Assembly (NCBI RefSeq): GCF_014851395.1
Contig: NW_024041150.1
Location: 10,998,137 to 11,062,136 of the forward strand
Length of the DNA stretch: 64,000 bases
Direction: 5' to 3'
DNA from: Micropterus salmoides
Lineage: Eukaryota > Chordata > Actinopteri > Centrarchiformes > Centrarchidae
Position numbers and translations under genes: made by a program. Each line of letters opens with the position of its first letter. Positions within the stretch are counted from its first letter, which is position 1. Under the pieces are notes generated by a model that was not told the origin of the DNA, made no database searches, and was given only the letters and a program-made list of their open reading frames with translations. Of the stretch, positions 54,396-64,000 are shown in pieces.

Positions 54396-57300
54396 ATCTA
54401 TAGGTGGTTTTAGGCATGGTGACAAGCTATTGATGCTCTTGTTTTTCTTGGGAGGGCAGTGTTAAAATTGACCGCCATAGATTAAAAGGACACTCCACTA
54501 ACTTTACAGATAAAGGCCAGTTTACTGATCATGAGGAGTACTAATCAGTCTGTGAAAACTGTTGTATAGACGGAAGGAGACAAGCAAATATTGCTGCACT
54601 GGCACCTCACTAGTAAACCTGTGTAAAACACAGTAATGGACATAGAGGTTTTTTTGAAGAATTTGCCTGGAAATCTGATTCTATATAACCTGCTATATGT
54701 TTAAAATATAGTACTCAAATGCATATGATTGCTCTAAGAAATTTATTTAACCACGTCCATTGATTCCTCATCTTTGGATCGCATTGTGAGCAGCATGCCA
54801 TCAAAACCAAACAAGCAATGCTAAAGCAGCAAGAGCAACCTGTCTATAGAGAGCAGTCGCCACCCCAAATATTTCTAGCTTCCTGAACACAACATTTCCT
54901 GGCTGAAATTCCACTTCTACAGAATCCTGTGGTTTTATATTTTATTAGATCATGCATTTTTCTGATTAGGGTGCAGGAAATGATGGAGTTTCTTGATTTA
55001 ATTCATAAGCTAGCATGTAATCCGCTGGGTGTAATTAGTAAATTTACTCCACACAGCATTTTCTCATCCAAACTGTGGAGGTCGGACAGATCCATGTCAT
55101 AATCAGTTTCAGACTAGTGCTTTGAGACTGAATAACATCCACCTTCACACAGACTTCATCTGTCAGAGGGTGCAAATGCCAACCCAAATATTTCTGCTTC
55201 TACCATCAGTGTAAATGTGTTCCACCAACGCATTAAAGCCACACATAGATCAGCTGATGGATTCATCTATAATGTCTTTTGTGGCTCTGGAGAAGCTTTC
55301 TAACAGCTGAGGAAATAGCCCTGATGATGTCATCAATGTTATCTTGGCTTGGGCTTCAAATGGAAACCTATTTATGTGGGGTGTGGAGTTTGAAAGATGT
55401 GGGCATTTACCAGACAGAGAGGGTCTAATGGAAGAGGCTACCAGGTTGCATTATGGGCATTGTCCAGACCTTTTGGAGCATTACACATAGTACAATAGTA
55501 GGGGACTAAAAGTCAGGATATCTTGGCATCTGGTGCTTTGGTTCTGACCATTCTCTTAATATGTTGGTCACAAGTCTGCAAACGCAATGGAAGTGCAATT
55601 CTAAACTAACAAGTTGTTTATCTATAATATTATATGTAAAATTTTGTGCTAAGAAAGTTGTGTTCTTTTGTGACCAATAGCCACCAGGATTTATCCATGT
55701 TTTCTTTGTGTTTTAGTCTTCCAGTATATGGTGAATAGCATCCATTCATGTAATGTATCATGTATCACAAACTCAGTCTTTACGCTCATTGTTTCACAGG
55801 ACACCATGTGTGGAAAGGTTTGGAAGGTTTTTTAAGTGTGCGTGCGTTTGTGGCCAAACAGCCAACCCCGAAAATGACAAGCCATTTCCAGACACCCACA
55901 GAACACAACCACCACTACGCTCAGCCATCAGCCTGACAACCACTAATCTAACCAGACTGTGGTGAGGCTTCAAACCAGAGCTGTTAATGAACACTGTATG
56001 AGAGCTCCTGAGGATGTAAGGAGAGGCGAGGTAACGCTCAGCCCAGAGAAGACAGTCGAGCTCTGCAGGGGCTGTGGTGTGGGAGTCCTGGAAGTGAGCC
56101 AGTTCGGCTGTGGGAGAACTCTGGGAGTTGTTTACCATGCAAAAACCCCAGGGAGGTCCAGTCATTAAATCCCACTCTAAATTGGCCAATCTGGGGTCTG
56201 CTTGGCCATCCCACCTCCTAACCCCACAACAACTGCCTTTCCTTTCCTTTTTCTGGGAGGCATGATTTGACTTAAGAAGTGATGACTGACAGCTGTGGAC
56301 CTGTAGATGGGCTGTAATGACAGAGGCCATTATGACTCACAGTCCCAGTGACCCTCTGATCAGGCTGGTTGATATGTTTAAGCCAACATGTCGCTGCCTA
56401 GTGCTACACACACACGGAAACTATTAGCTCTTGTGGTTAAGTAATTGGTGAGAACTAGAATCCTTTTTTTCTCTTCCTTTTTTAATTAAAGCTGTGTTCA
56501 GGGAAAACAGTCCACTGTTTGGTTTTAAAAACACTACCATATATACAATATACCATCAGTCAGTCCTGCATTGCCTCTTTTGTCCAAACAGATCAATCAG
56601 GTATGTATCAAATTGTGACAAAAAGGTACAAAATCCTAAATGAACCCCTAATGAATCCCTAACACTGTGTCCTCACATCAGGGTGAGGCTTGCCACTGAA
56701 ATGTTTGAAGCTATGTGTGTATCCTGCTTCAAATACCACTGGGTCAAGGCAGCTTGCCCTGAAAGCATTCCCACGCTCCAACTGAGCCTTCCCCAAAATA
56801 CAACAGGAAGTAAGGGGTTAGACCATGAGGAGAGGGTCAGGCAGAGGGGGGACTGGAGTGCTGGCTAAATGAGTGAGTCAGAAAAACAATGATTTGATAG
56901 GGGATATAGTATTTTAGTGCCATATATGTCTGTATTACTGTATGTGTATCTCAGTCCATGTGGGAACTGCCTATTCTCACCCACCACTAGTTATTTTTAG
57001 CATTCCTTTGGCTCCAGCTGAATGTATCCAGAGTTCCATAAATAACAGTAACACCCACATGAAAATTTTGCCTTGGACCTCAGATCCATTTTATATCTTC
57101 ATCAGTACAAACTGGCCAATAAAAACAACAACAATCTCTTCTTGTAAAAGAAAAAACTGGGCAGAGAAAACTACCTGGCAGCTGGCAGGTCTCAGGGAAC
57201 CACACTGTGTCTGTAAAATAGCTGTTACAACTGTAAAGATGTATTAAATTAGTTGTAAACTAGTTAAAAGGAACAGTCCAATTTGGGGGAAATAATCTTA

Positions 57301-57569
57301 TTTGCCATCTTACGCAGTGTTTCCTCAGTTTTGTAAAATTATGTTTTCGCATCATTGCAGTACACACAAATGTCTTCGAGTAAGCACAGAAAGCATCAAG
57401 TACGCACTGATAGTAAAAATTAAAAGTTTAGATTTCTCTTTTCCTCAATTGTTTTATATAATTGAGTTTATTTTAAAGGGACTGTACAGCGGCTTCACCC
57501 AATGCAGAGAGACTCACTCTGTTGATGTTTTGGAACATTATGTTATCTGCCAGTAAGTGATCTTGTAGT
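54396..57569. other. No recognised gene; one 178-codon minus-strand frame
   Basis: Mostly unassigned. The notable item is the open frame at 56330-55794 (listed separately). Other short frames (56942-57247, 57302-57556) have no motif. Confidence 0.4.
55794..56330 (-). CDS. Unrecognised 178-codon open frame
   Basis: ATG at 56330 (MASVITAHLQVHSCQSSLLK), stop at 55794. No signal peptide, membrane helix, zinc motif or known domain is seen. Composition is rich in Ser, Leu, His and Trp, which is as expected from chance reading of moderately GC-rich DNA. The length is unusual for this AT-rich window. No partner genes. Probably spurious; a single exon of an unknown gene cannot be excluded. Confidence 0.15.
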   Translation of the reverse strand: MASVITAHLQVHSCQSSLLKSNHASQKKERKGSCCGVRRWDGQADPRLANLEWDLMTGPPWGFCMVNNSQSSPTAELAHFQDSHTTAPAELDCLLWAERYLASPYILRSSHTVFINSSGLKPHHSLVRLVVVRLMAERSGGCVLWVSGNGLSFSGLAVWPQTHAHLKNLPNLSTHGVL

Positions 57570-59260
57570 TCTCTGAGTGTGATGCAGTTATTTGCAATGA
57601 TCATATATAAAATATGGGATTGCAGGATGTATGCATGGGATAGGTGAAGACCTTCTACATATTTTGAGAAATTCCCACCAGGCTGCCAGGGAAGTGCTTA
57701 TGTTTATGCTTTTAAAGCAGGTATGATATTTGATAATGGAGCTAATGAATGGCATATCAGAAATTTTAATTTCCTTACAGAAGTTTGTTCTGTGTCCATC
57801 CATGAGTGGTCCAGTGGGCTATGATTGATCCATTTTAAGAAATATTGTAGTCTGCTGGCCTGGAAGTAATGAAAAAAAATTGGTAGTTCTAAACCACCAC
57901 AATCTTTTTAAAACTGATTTGTGGCAGCTTATTTTTCCATAAAAATTTAGAAATGTTTAAGTCCAGTGACCAAAACGAGACAGCACTGAAAACAGGTGAT
58001 TGATTATATATATATATACATATGTAAAAGGGCTTCATGGGGTTCAGCCATTGAAACAGGTGAATTCAGAGCCCTATCTGTTCATCATCTTGGCAAATCT
58101 ATATTCTTCAGAAATTGATGTTAGAGCCATCAATGTTAGATGGATCAATTTGTGATGTATATACGTTTTTTATAAAAATCTCTAAATTAATAGATTATTT
58201 ACTTCTTCTGGGTTGTGAGGAAATAGTTATGTTTTCTTTATTTTTATTCAATTGTAATTGGTTGGCTATGAATCTGCTGGATTTATTGTCATGTTCAAAG
58301 TTCTCCAAGCGTAGTCTTTGCAACTGGAATTGAGTCTTTTCATCAGTTATTTCATTTAATCCAAGTTTTAATTTTCTCAGATCGTTCAACATATGTTCCT
58401 TTAGGGAGGCAGCAGCGGCAGCTTCTAATGCTTTTATTTTTTGTTCTAGCTCTAATTCACGAGATCTCTCACGAGAGGTCTTTTTTTTGTATGATGAGTA
58501 GGAGATTATTTTACCTCTCATGACTGCTTTTGCTGCCTCCCAAATAAGACACAGTGAGATTCCTGGCAGGTCATTAGTTTCCATAAATCTTGCCCATTCC
58601 TTTTGGAAATAACTAATAAAATCTAGGTATTTAAGTAATGATGTATTAAGTCTCCAATTTCTACTTGGTGGTGTGACTCTTTTTTTATTCAGAGTGATAG
58701 AAACTGGTGCATGATCGCTGATTGTCAGAGGGTGAATCTGAGTGTCTGAGATGTCTGTCACAATTGAGCTGCGGACCAAAAAATAGTCTAGGCGAGAATG
58801 AGTGATGGACTGGTGAAAAGAATGTATATTCTCTCAGTGTGGGGTGGTGAGAACGCCAAATATCGCAAAGACCAAAATCGCTCATGTATTGTTTAAGGTT
58901 GTATGTTTATTCTAAAATACGGTTACCGCCTGTCAACTGCTGGATTACATAATAGGTTGAAGTCCTATTATAAGAGCTTTGTCTAAGAGATCAGAGAGTT
59001 TGATTGAAACTGTTATGATTGAAGTGTGTTTTTCTATTTTATTTTTTTCTGTAAAGTTTTTTTCTATTTTATCATAATGGTGACACCTCTTTGTTTTGAG
59101 TTATAGCAGGCTGAGTACGAGTGAGGAAACTGTGGTGAGGTAGGTTTGTCTGCGGTCTTAGCAAAATGAGTCTCCTGTAGTAAGAAAATATTTGCTTGTG
59201 GATTTTTTAGGTATTTAAACAATTTAACTTTTCCCTCAAACATTCAAGAGGTGGGCTTAG
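57570..59260 (-). mobile_element. Tx1/L1-like LINE, internally deleted and decayed
   Basis: Minus-strand remnant. From the right, 59220-59060 reads NIFLLQETHFAKTADK and RGVTIMIK (start of the APE endonuclease). 58780-58195 holds the endonuclease end and the linker region. 57970-57580 holds the region after the RT (WKNKPPQISFKKIVVV, MDGHRTNFCKEIKI, STSLAAWWEFLKI). The RT core between about 58110 and 57990 is missing. L1/Tx1-like assignment is by motif pattern. Confidence 0.7.
58195..58790 (-). pseudogene. Tx1/L1-like endonuclease C-terminus and linker
   Basis: About 195 codons open. It includes the final endonuclease motif ISDHAPVSITL (S-D-H), then the N-terminal linker toward the RT: RNWRLNTSLLKYLDFISYF, KAVMRGKIISYSSYKKK, a charged coiled-coil-like segment RELELEQKIKALEAAAAASL, and FQLQRLRLENFEHDNKS. 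In active elements this precedes the RT fingers; here the frame ends without RT motifs. The preserved length suggests moderate age. Confidence 0.75.
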
Positions 59261-60539
59261 GTGTGGTCATCATTCAACTAAAGGATGTATTGTATTGTAG
59301 GCTAGTGTGTGTATGTGTGTGTGGGCCTGGTGTCCGTGAGTAAGTGTGTGTTGTGTGCCTGTGTGCGTGTTGTAAGGACCTGTGTGAGCAACATTAACAG
59401 AAGAAAGAAATAGTGAAACAAAAAACAGAAAATAGACAGAACATTATTGGACATTGTAGTCACATAACCACAGTATACTGTTGACACATTGTATTTTATA
59501 ACTATTAACCTGCCATATATACATCACGGAGTAATAGTAGTGATGCAGTTCAGCCATTGCTGGATTTGTTTGATTCCTAGTAGAGCCATTAACATGAAGT
59601 TTATCCACCGGAACGACAGTCGTGATGCATCTCCAAGAAACTTTTCACTTTCCTGGAACAGGACTCTGCATAGGTCCAGGATCTCCCGTGGAAACTGGTC
59701 TTTCCCATTTAAGTTCGAACCTATACAAAGACGGAGTATTCTATACAAATACGGTATCCGCTGTGAGCTCAACAAACCTGTTTCCCGCAGAGCCTTAAAC
59801 TCTTCTTCCACCAGAAATAATCGGGCCTTTCTTGTCTAGTCCAGGATGTCTGCGAAATCAACGCCTTGTGAGGAGACTGCTCCAGGTGTGGCTCCAGTCC
59901 TCAGTGTGGTTTCTCTTGGCCTTCCCCATGAACACATGAAAACACTGGTCTTGGACTTTAACGACCTCTTCGAGGACTTCCAGGGCGGTGGAATTGTTGC
60001 GATTTATTATATTGGCTAAATTCTCAAGTAAAGTACAAGTATCTTGAATTTGTACTCAAGTACAGTACTTGAGTAAATGTAGTTAGTTACATTCCGCCAC
60101 TGGTTATTGGTAAACAAAGTAGTTTTGCGGGTACAGGAAGGTATGTTTATTGTCTTAGCTGATGAACTTTTCCATTGCTGGTACCAGCTGAACTCGCCTC
60201 GCCTCGCTTTTGGCAACCCGTCCTCCGATTTCCATGGCAGATAGTACCTCCTGAATGTAGCTGGGCATCACAGCAACGTCGCCCATAAATTACGTAATGT
60301 TCAATGTGACACACACTTCTGACCCACACACACCAGCTTTCTCTTGATATAAGGTAAAGAGTTTCAACATTACTCAGAATGCAAAGACAGAATAGCGGTA
60401 CGAAAATCTTCCAGCTGTGTTTTCCTCTGCTGTTGTTGCTGGAGTCTCTGCTGTGTTGGCTCCAGTGGTCTGTGTGACTATGGGACCAGAGGGCTTTAAG
60501 CACATTTTCGATCCATAAATTTTCATAACACTGCCACTA
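59261..60539. other. Unassigned repeat-like region
   Basis: A TG-rich tract lies at 59305-59370. Open frames on both strands at 59524-59839 encode nothing I recognise, and a short plus frame at 59846-60019 (MSAKSTPCEETAPG...) is likewise unknown. At 60020-60105, TACTCAAGTACAGTACTTGA and AGTTAGTTACATTCCGCCAC are a familiar fish repeat end (hAT-like). It may be part of a DNA element ending with the block at 60540-60735. Confidence 0.35.
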
Positions 60540-60735
60540 TTCAAAAACCACAGTTGATTTCTTGCTTCAAAACTTCTCAGAAGTGGATTTAGTGATGAAA
60601 TAATGTACAAAACTTGTAAAATGGCCGCACTCACACACACAATGCGCAATGATGCTGTAGTGAATAGTGAAGATTCTCTCTGACCAATCAGTAGTCTGCT
60701 GTGTCATTTCATTTTCATGTCACATTTTAGTATTG
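60540..60735 (-). mobile_element. Harbinger-like transposon end (relative of 21775-22080)
   Basis: The reverse complement shares TACTGATTGGTCA, ATTCACTAC/ATTCACTGC, CATCACTAAATCCACTTCTG and AGAAGTTTTGA with 21900-22070. No transposase is recognised next to it. Confidence 0.55.
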
Positions 60736-60874
60736 TTGAATAAGGCCTAAATCATGTAGGCCTAAAGCCTAAAGCCTAGATTGATTGCATAAAATCATGT
60801 AGGCCTAAATCCTAGATTGATTGTTAGATTCTTTTTCTATATTTATACACCTTATCAATAGTTTGCAATATGTT

Positions 60875-61005
60875 ATAACTACTGAGTGTTTCACTACTGA
60901 GTATTCTTTTAGTGTGAAGTTTGACCTACTGAGTGTTTTACTACTGAGTGCTTACTACTGAGTGTTTAAACTACTGAGTGTATAACTACTGAGTGTTTAA
61001 GGAGT
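60875..61005 (+). repeat. Degenerate ACTACTGAGTGTTTA minisatellite
   Basis: Seven or eight imperfect copies of an approximately 15-bp unit ACTACTGAGTGTTTA, with irregular spacers. Confidence 0.85.
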
Positions 61006-61599
61006 GAGTTTAAACTCATATTTTATTCTTATACTCTGTGTGTTTATCATGCATTATTCCGATACTCTGTGTATTCATGAACGTGTGCTTTTTTAATGAG
61101 CAGAGGAGCTGCTCAGGCCGCGCAGGCAAAAACCTAGCCAACCGTAGCCCACTCATTAGAAGCAAGGCACGTGCAGAAAGTCACGTACGCCAGGGCTGAG
61201 ATCATCGCGAACTGAAGCCAAGAATGAGATCATGACATGTTATGATTTATGGCGCCTGGTACGGCTAGGTACTGCATGCAACCAAGCTCTGCGCTGCTGA
61301 AAGTTAACTTGTATGAGACAAAGCACCCTCATGGTTGGCATTGCTAAATCATGTAATTGTTCATTGAATCACGTTATACATGTATGAAATATGTTATTCC
61401 TTATTAATTCTTTTAAAAAATATGATTGTAAGTGTTTAAGTTTTAATGGTGTCAAACTATGCCTGTATAACTTTTAAAAAATACGGTGGGACTGAAGTTG
61501 AAACATATTGGTGGATTTTCTAATCCAGTAATGTAAAAAATATAAAGAGAGATAAATGGTAACAATAATTACATATAATAACAGCTAAAAAGTGGAAAT
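61006..61599. other. No gene seen; flank of the provirus
   Basis: AT-rich sequence with no recognised gene. The true left end of the LTR could lie anywhere in the last 100 bp of this stretch. Confidence 0.4.
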
Positions 61600-61715
61600 T
61601 GTAACATTAATGAAAGGGTTAATTTGGTAAAACAGTACAAGTTAAAGGCCACTAGATGGCAGTAGAGGATAAGAAATCCACCAAAGGGGAGGAATGGTCA
61701 GCGAACACCATAGGT

Positions 61716-61791
61716 GGAGTTAAGGAGTAACGCCCACCTAGAAGGAGGAGATAAGGAGGAGTTAAGATGTAACGCCCACCTGAAAGGAGGG
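61716..61791 (+). promoter_or_regulatory. U3 direct repeats (enhancer-like)
   Basis: Two 34-bp copies, GGAGTTAAGGAGTAACGCCC.. and GGAGTTAAGATGTAACGCCC.., separated by 8 bp and sharing TAACGCCCACCT. Tandem direct repeats upstream of the TATA box commonly act as retroviral enhancers; that function is inferred. Confidence 0.6.
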
Positions 61792-61813
61792 ACAAGGTGG
61801 AGCTTAAGGTGAA

Positions 61814-61904
61814 TATAAGGCGATGTTCGCTGACCACCAACTCGGTTCCATCCTGAGACCTGCAGGGATGTTGCTCGGGTTTATCTGTCCTTTATTGGAA
61901 TAAA
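61814..61904 (+). promoter_or_regulatory. TATA box and polyadenylation signal of the LTR
   Basis: TATAAG at 61814-61819 and AATAAA at 61899-61904, 85 bp apart, compatible with a U3-R-U5 layout. Confidence 0.65.
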
Positions 61905-62070
61905 CTCTTTTGCACCGACTCTTGACCGTCTCCAGTGAAGTTTTTGACTACGCCGTCTTTTGACTAAAGAAGAAATCTAATAGAGTAATTTTATTGAGTT
62001 TATTACGTTGGTTAGGGTAGGGACCAGGTCTTTTACTGGCCCGGCCGGTCCTTATTTCCGACCCGACAAT

Positions 62071-62089
62071 TGGCGAGGCCAGCCAGGAG
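62071..62089 (+). other. Primer-binding site, tRNA-Arg-like
   Basis: TGGCGAGGCCAGCCAGGAG lies 2 nt after the LTR end. It equals the complement of the 3' end of vertebrate tRNA-Arg(ACG), including CCA (TGGCGAGCCAGCCAGGAG), except for one additional G. The tRNA sequence is from general knowledge. The extra G could be a family feature or a later mutation. Confidence 0.75.
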
Positions 62090-62551
62090 ATTGAGTCCAG
62101 AGGCCGAGAGTTTCTGACCGGGACGGACAGCCTGTATCTGAGACACGTGGCCACATAGAAAAGGTAAGCAGAATACCTGTTTAACCAAAATTCTGCATTT
62201 TAACTGTGTCTGAATACGGGATTTTCCGCCCAGGTGTGAATCTTAAAGTCTCCTCAATCTTGAACCTAGAATAAATTTTGAGTGCAAAAAGCAGTAAATT
62301 AAGTAGAAAATATTTTACTAAAATACGAAATTTGGATTTTAATGGTGAATTGAAACTAAAGAAAGAAAGAAAGTAAACGCTGGAGGGGTAAGAGTCGGTG
62401 CAAAACTAAATGCAGGCAAAATGCAATAGCAGCTAAATTTGCATGTGTGTGTGTGAACCATGGTGCGGAATATGTCTATGTCAAAGTGTGTAATGCTAGT
62501 AGAATAGATGCGCTTTTTGTGTTTAATTGTTTGCTTTTAAGGGTAAGTAAA

Positions 62552-63135
62552 ATAAGTGTTTTCCAGCCATCATCGTGAATACCGCTGTTTTTGAAAAAAT
62601 CGCAGCGCTTCGACTTAGTGTCGGGGAGCTTCGATCCAATCAGAACAGGACTGCATAGGCGTGGTGAGCTGATGAAAAGATAAGTGTTTTCCAGCCATCA
62701 TTGTGAATACCGCTGTTTTTTTAAAAATCGCAGCGCTTCGACTTAATGTCGGGGAGCTTCGATCCAATTAGAACAGGACTGCATAGGCATGGTGAGCTGA
62801 GGAAGAGATAAGAATTTAAAGCCATTATCGTGAATACCGCTGTTTTTAAGGATCGCAACGCTTCGACTTAGTGTCGGGGAGCTTCGATCCAATCAGAACA
62901 GGACTGCATAGGCGTAGTGAGCTGAAGAATTTAAGCATTTTTGCGGATACCGCCGGATCGGAGAGTTGTAGGGTCACAGCTGAGTGCTGGGGCGCTCCAC
63001 TTACTGGCTCGGGGCTGCATGGGCAAAAATAGGCTAATAAATAGTCATCACGTGGCTACCGCGAGCTTATATCGCAGGATTTCAACTGAGTGTTGGGGCT
63101 CTTCGATGGTAGGTTCGGACTGAACGGGCGGATGT
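62552..63135 (+). repeat. Leader tandem repeats: three 119-128-bp units plus two degenerate ones
   Basis: Units begin at 62552, 62680 and 62808. Shared blocks are GTGAATACCGCTGTTTTT, TCGCAGCGCTTCGACTTA, GTCGGGGAGCTTCGATCCAA and AGAACAGGACTGCATAGGC. Two more diverged copies follow (about 62937 and 63050: ACCGCCGGATCGGAG / GCTGAGTGCTGGGGCGCTCC and ACCGCGAGCTTATATCGC / CTGAGTGTTGGGGCTCTTCG). Confidence 0.9.
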
Positions 63136-63221
63136 ACTATAGCACGTTACCGCTAGGAGCCTAAATAGGACTGCGGCAGGATAGGAGAATAAAGCGTGCT
63201 TAAAGAAGTGTTACGCGCTCA

Positions 63222-63497
63222 TGTTGAGGAAGTGAATTGAGTAGCGATTTATAAAGACAGATTTTGTGTTGAGGAAGTGAATCATTTCTGTCTAAGCCCT
63301 CATGTTGAGGAAGTGAATTGAGAGGCTATATTTATGTGTAAATTGGGCCTGTGTTGAGGAAGTGAATCAGGTCCACCAATTTGGAATAAACCTAGGCAGA
63401 GTAAATTGAGTCTGTGTTGAGGAAGTGAATCAGGCTAATTAATTTGGAATTAAACCTAGGCAGTGTAAATTAAGTCTGTGTTGAGGAAGTGGATCAG
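63222..63497 (+). repeat. Six copies of TGTTGAGGAAGTGAAT in the leader
   Basis: Copies start at about 63222, 63267, 63303, 63352, 63413 and 63477. The core TGTTGAGGAAGTG is invariant, followed by AATTGA or AATCA/GATCA; spacing is 36-64 bp. The last units also share CCTAGGCAGWGTAAATT between them. Confidence 0.9.
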
Positions 63498-63859
63498 ACT
63501 ATTCAGCTGAAAGCCTAGGTAATGTACATAAAAATCAGAAGCCGGCAGGAGATAGGAGTCAGAAGGCGCACGTGCATGTAAATACTGCTGAAATAGAATA
63601 GGTAGAGTGAAAAGGGTAAAATATATACTTGAAAATATTTAATCAATGTAAAATTAAAATTGAGTGTCTGAGAGTAGTGAAAGGCGTGTAAAATAAATGA
63701 TGTCTATATATTAAATTTGATTGACTAGTGTGAAAAAGTTGTTTAACAATTAAAATTTTGTAAATATTATTAAAGGCTTCTGAAGCAGCAATACTGATTA
63801 AATATTTGTGAAGAGAGGAATACTGATAGCTAAAATAGCTGTGAAGAGAGATAAAGTGT

Positions 63860-64000
63860 ATGGAAGAGGGAAATAGCAGTGAAGACGAGCTATTTTTGCC
63901 AGAACACTACACACAGGAAGGAGATATAGGAACACAAGGAATAAGAACACATTTTTGGTTGGAACGAACCTGTAAGGATGAGGATGGTGTAGAGCAATGG
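63860..64000 (+). CDS. Start of a gag-like ORF of the endogenous retrovirus (partial)
   Basis: ATG at 63860 opens 47 codons without a stop to the window edge. The N-terminus is acidic (MEEGNSSEDELF) and lacks a glycine at position 2, so no N-myristoylation signal is apparent. No matrix or capsid motif can be judged from this length. Identification as gag rests on position: the first open frame after LTR, primer-binding site and leader. The rest lies outside the window. Confidence 0.5.
   Translation, partial: MEEGNSSEDELFLPEHYTQEGDIGTQGIRTHFWLERTCKDEDGVEQW

Larger units (their letters stand above)
61600..62068 (+). mobile_element. 5' LTR of an endogenous retrovirus-like element
   Basis: The right end CCCGACA (62068) is followed 2 nt later by a tRNA-like primer-binding site, as in retroviruses. 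The left end is tentatively TGTAAC at 61600 (not proven; no target duplication can be checked because the 3' LTR is outside the window). The U3-like part has two 34-bp direct repeats (61716-61749, 61758-61791) and an inverted repeat. A TATA-like TATAAG (61814) and AATAAA (61899) follow. Transcription would start near 61840. Confidence 0.75.
62090..63859 (+). other. Long proviral leader (about 1.8 kb) with two repeat arrays
   Basis: Non-coding between the primer-binding site and the gag-like ATG. It contains the 128-bp array (62552-63135) and the TGTTGAGGAAGTGAAT array (63222-63497). A possible splice donor AAAGGTAAGC lies at 62160-62169. Such leaders normally hold dimerisation and packaging signals. 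A length of 1.8 kb is long for a retrovirus. Confidence 0.6.

Noticed and set aside
59489..59839. 116-codon plus-strand and 95-codon minus-strand frames
   Set aside because: Overlapping frames on both strands without recognisable motifs; kept only as an unassigned region.
63222..63497. Possible CRISPR-like repeat-spacer array
   Set aside because: Vertebrate retroelement leader; spacing is irregular, spacers resemble one another, and there are no cas genes.

Overview
The window is teleost fish genomic DNA. The evidence is the set of repeat families: L2-type LINEs ending in the GCGCTATATAAATAAAATTGAATTG-type tail, several Tc1 families, PIF/Harbinger, DIRS, tRNA-derived SINEs, a Tx1/L1-like LINE, LTR elements and a retrovirus-like provirus. 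I recognise no host protein-coding gene, rRNA or tRNA. Every coding region I can support belongs to a mobile element, and most are broken.

Layout. Positions 1-15.9 kb are mostly unique or very old sequence with scattered SINEs, L2 tails, a Rex1/CR1-like LINE 3' end (7.8-8.8 kb), a Tc1 remnant (9.3-9.5 kb) and a short TIR element (13.65-14.33 kb). Positions 15.9-22.7 kb hold an L2 3' fragment, DNA-transposon remnants and a SINE. Positions 22.8-42.0 kb are a dense transposon pile-up. A minus-strand L2 is split by a solo LTR, and that LTR is split by a nearly intact Tc1 transposon. A dead Harbinger follows, then L2 copies all on the plus strand: a 3'UTR fragment, a full-length but frameshifted copy, a tail, a chimera, and an internally deleted copy. 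The chimera (33.3-36.6 kb) joins an LTR, a gag-like leader, an L2 endonuclease/RT piece, a proline-rich repeat ORF and an L2 3'UTR. Positions 42.3-43.0 kb hold a deleted Tc1 sister copy, 46.0-47.6 kb a second Tc1 family with a DD34E catalytic triad, and 47.6-49.0 kb a decayed DIRS element keeping RNase H and tyrosine-recombinase signatures. Positions 49-57.5 kb are mostly unclassified. Positions 57.6-59.3 kb are a Tx1/L1-like LINE on the minus strand. From about 61.6 kb to the right edge lies the 5' end of an endogenous retrovirus-like provirus: LTR, a tRNA-Arg-like primer-binding site, an unusually long repeat-rich leader, and the start of an open gag-like frame cut by the window end.

How the parts work together. 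Autonomous elements (L2, Tc1, Harbinger, DIRS, provirus) supply enzymes; SINEs and deleted Tc1 copies would depend on them. The most informative features are structural: the L2/LTR chimera, the three-level nest with an identifiable 5-bp target duplication, two perfect fold-back palindromes, a 29-nt segment shared by two unrelated loci 3.8 kb apart, and the provirus leader. Family names come from motif recognition alone; no database comparison was possible.
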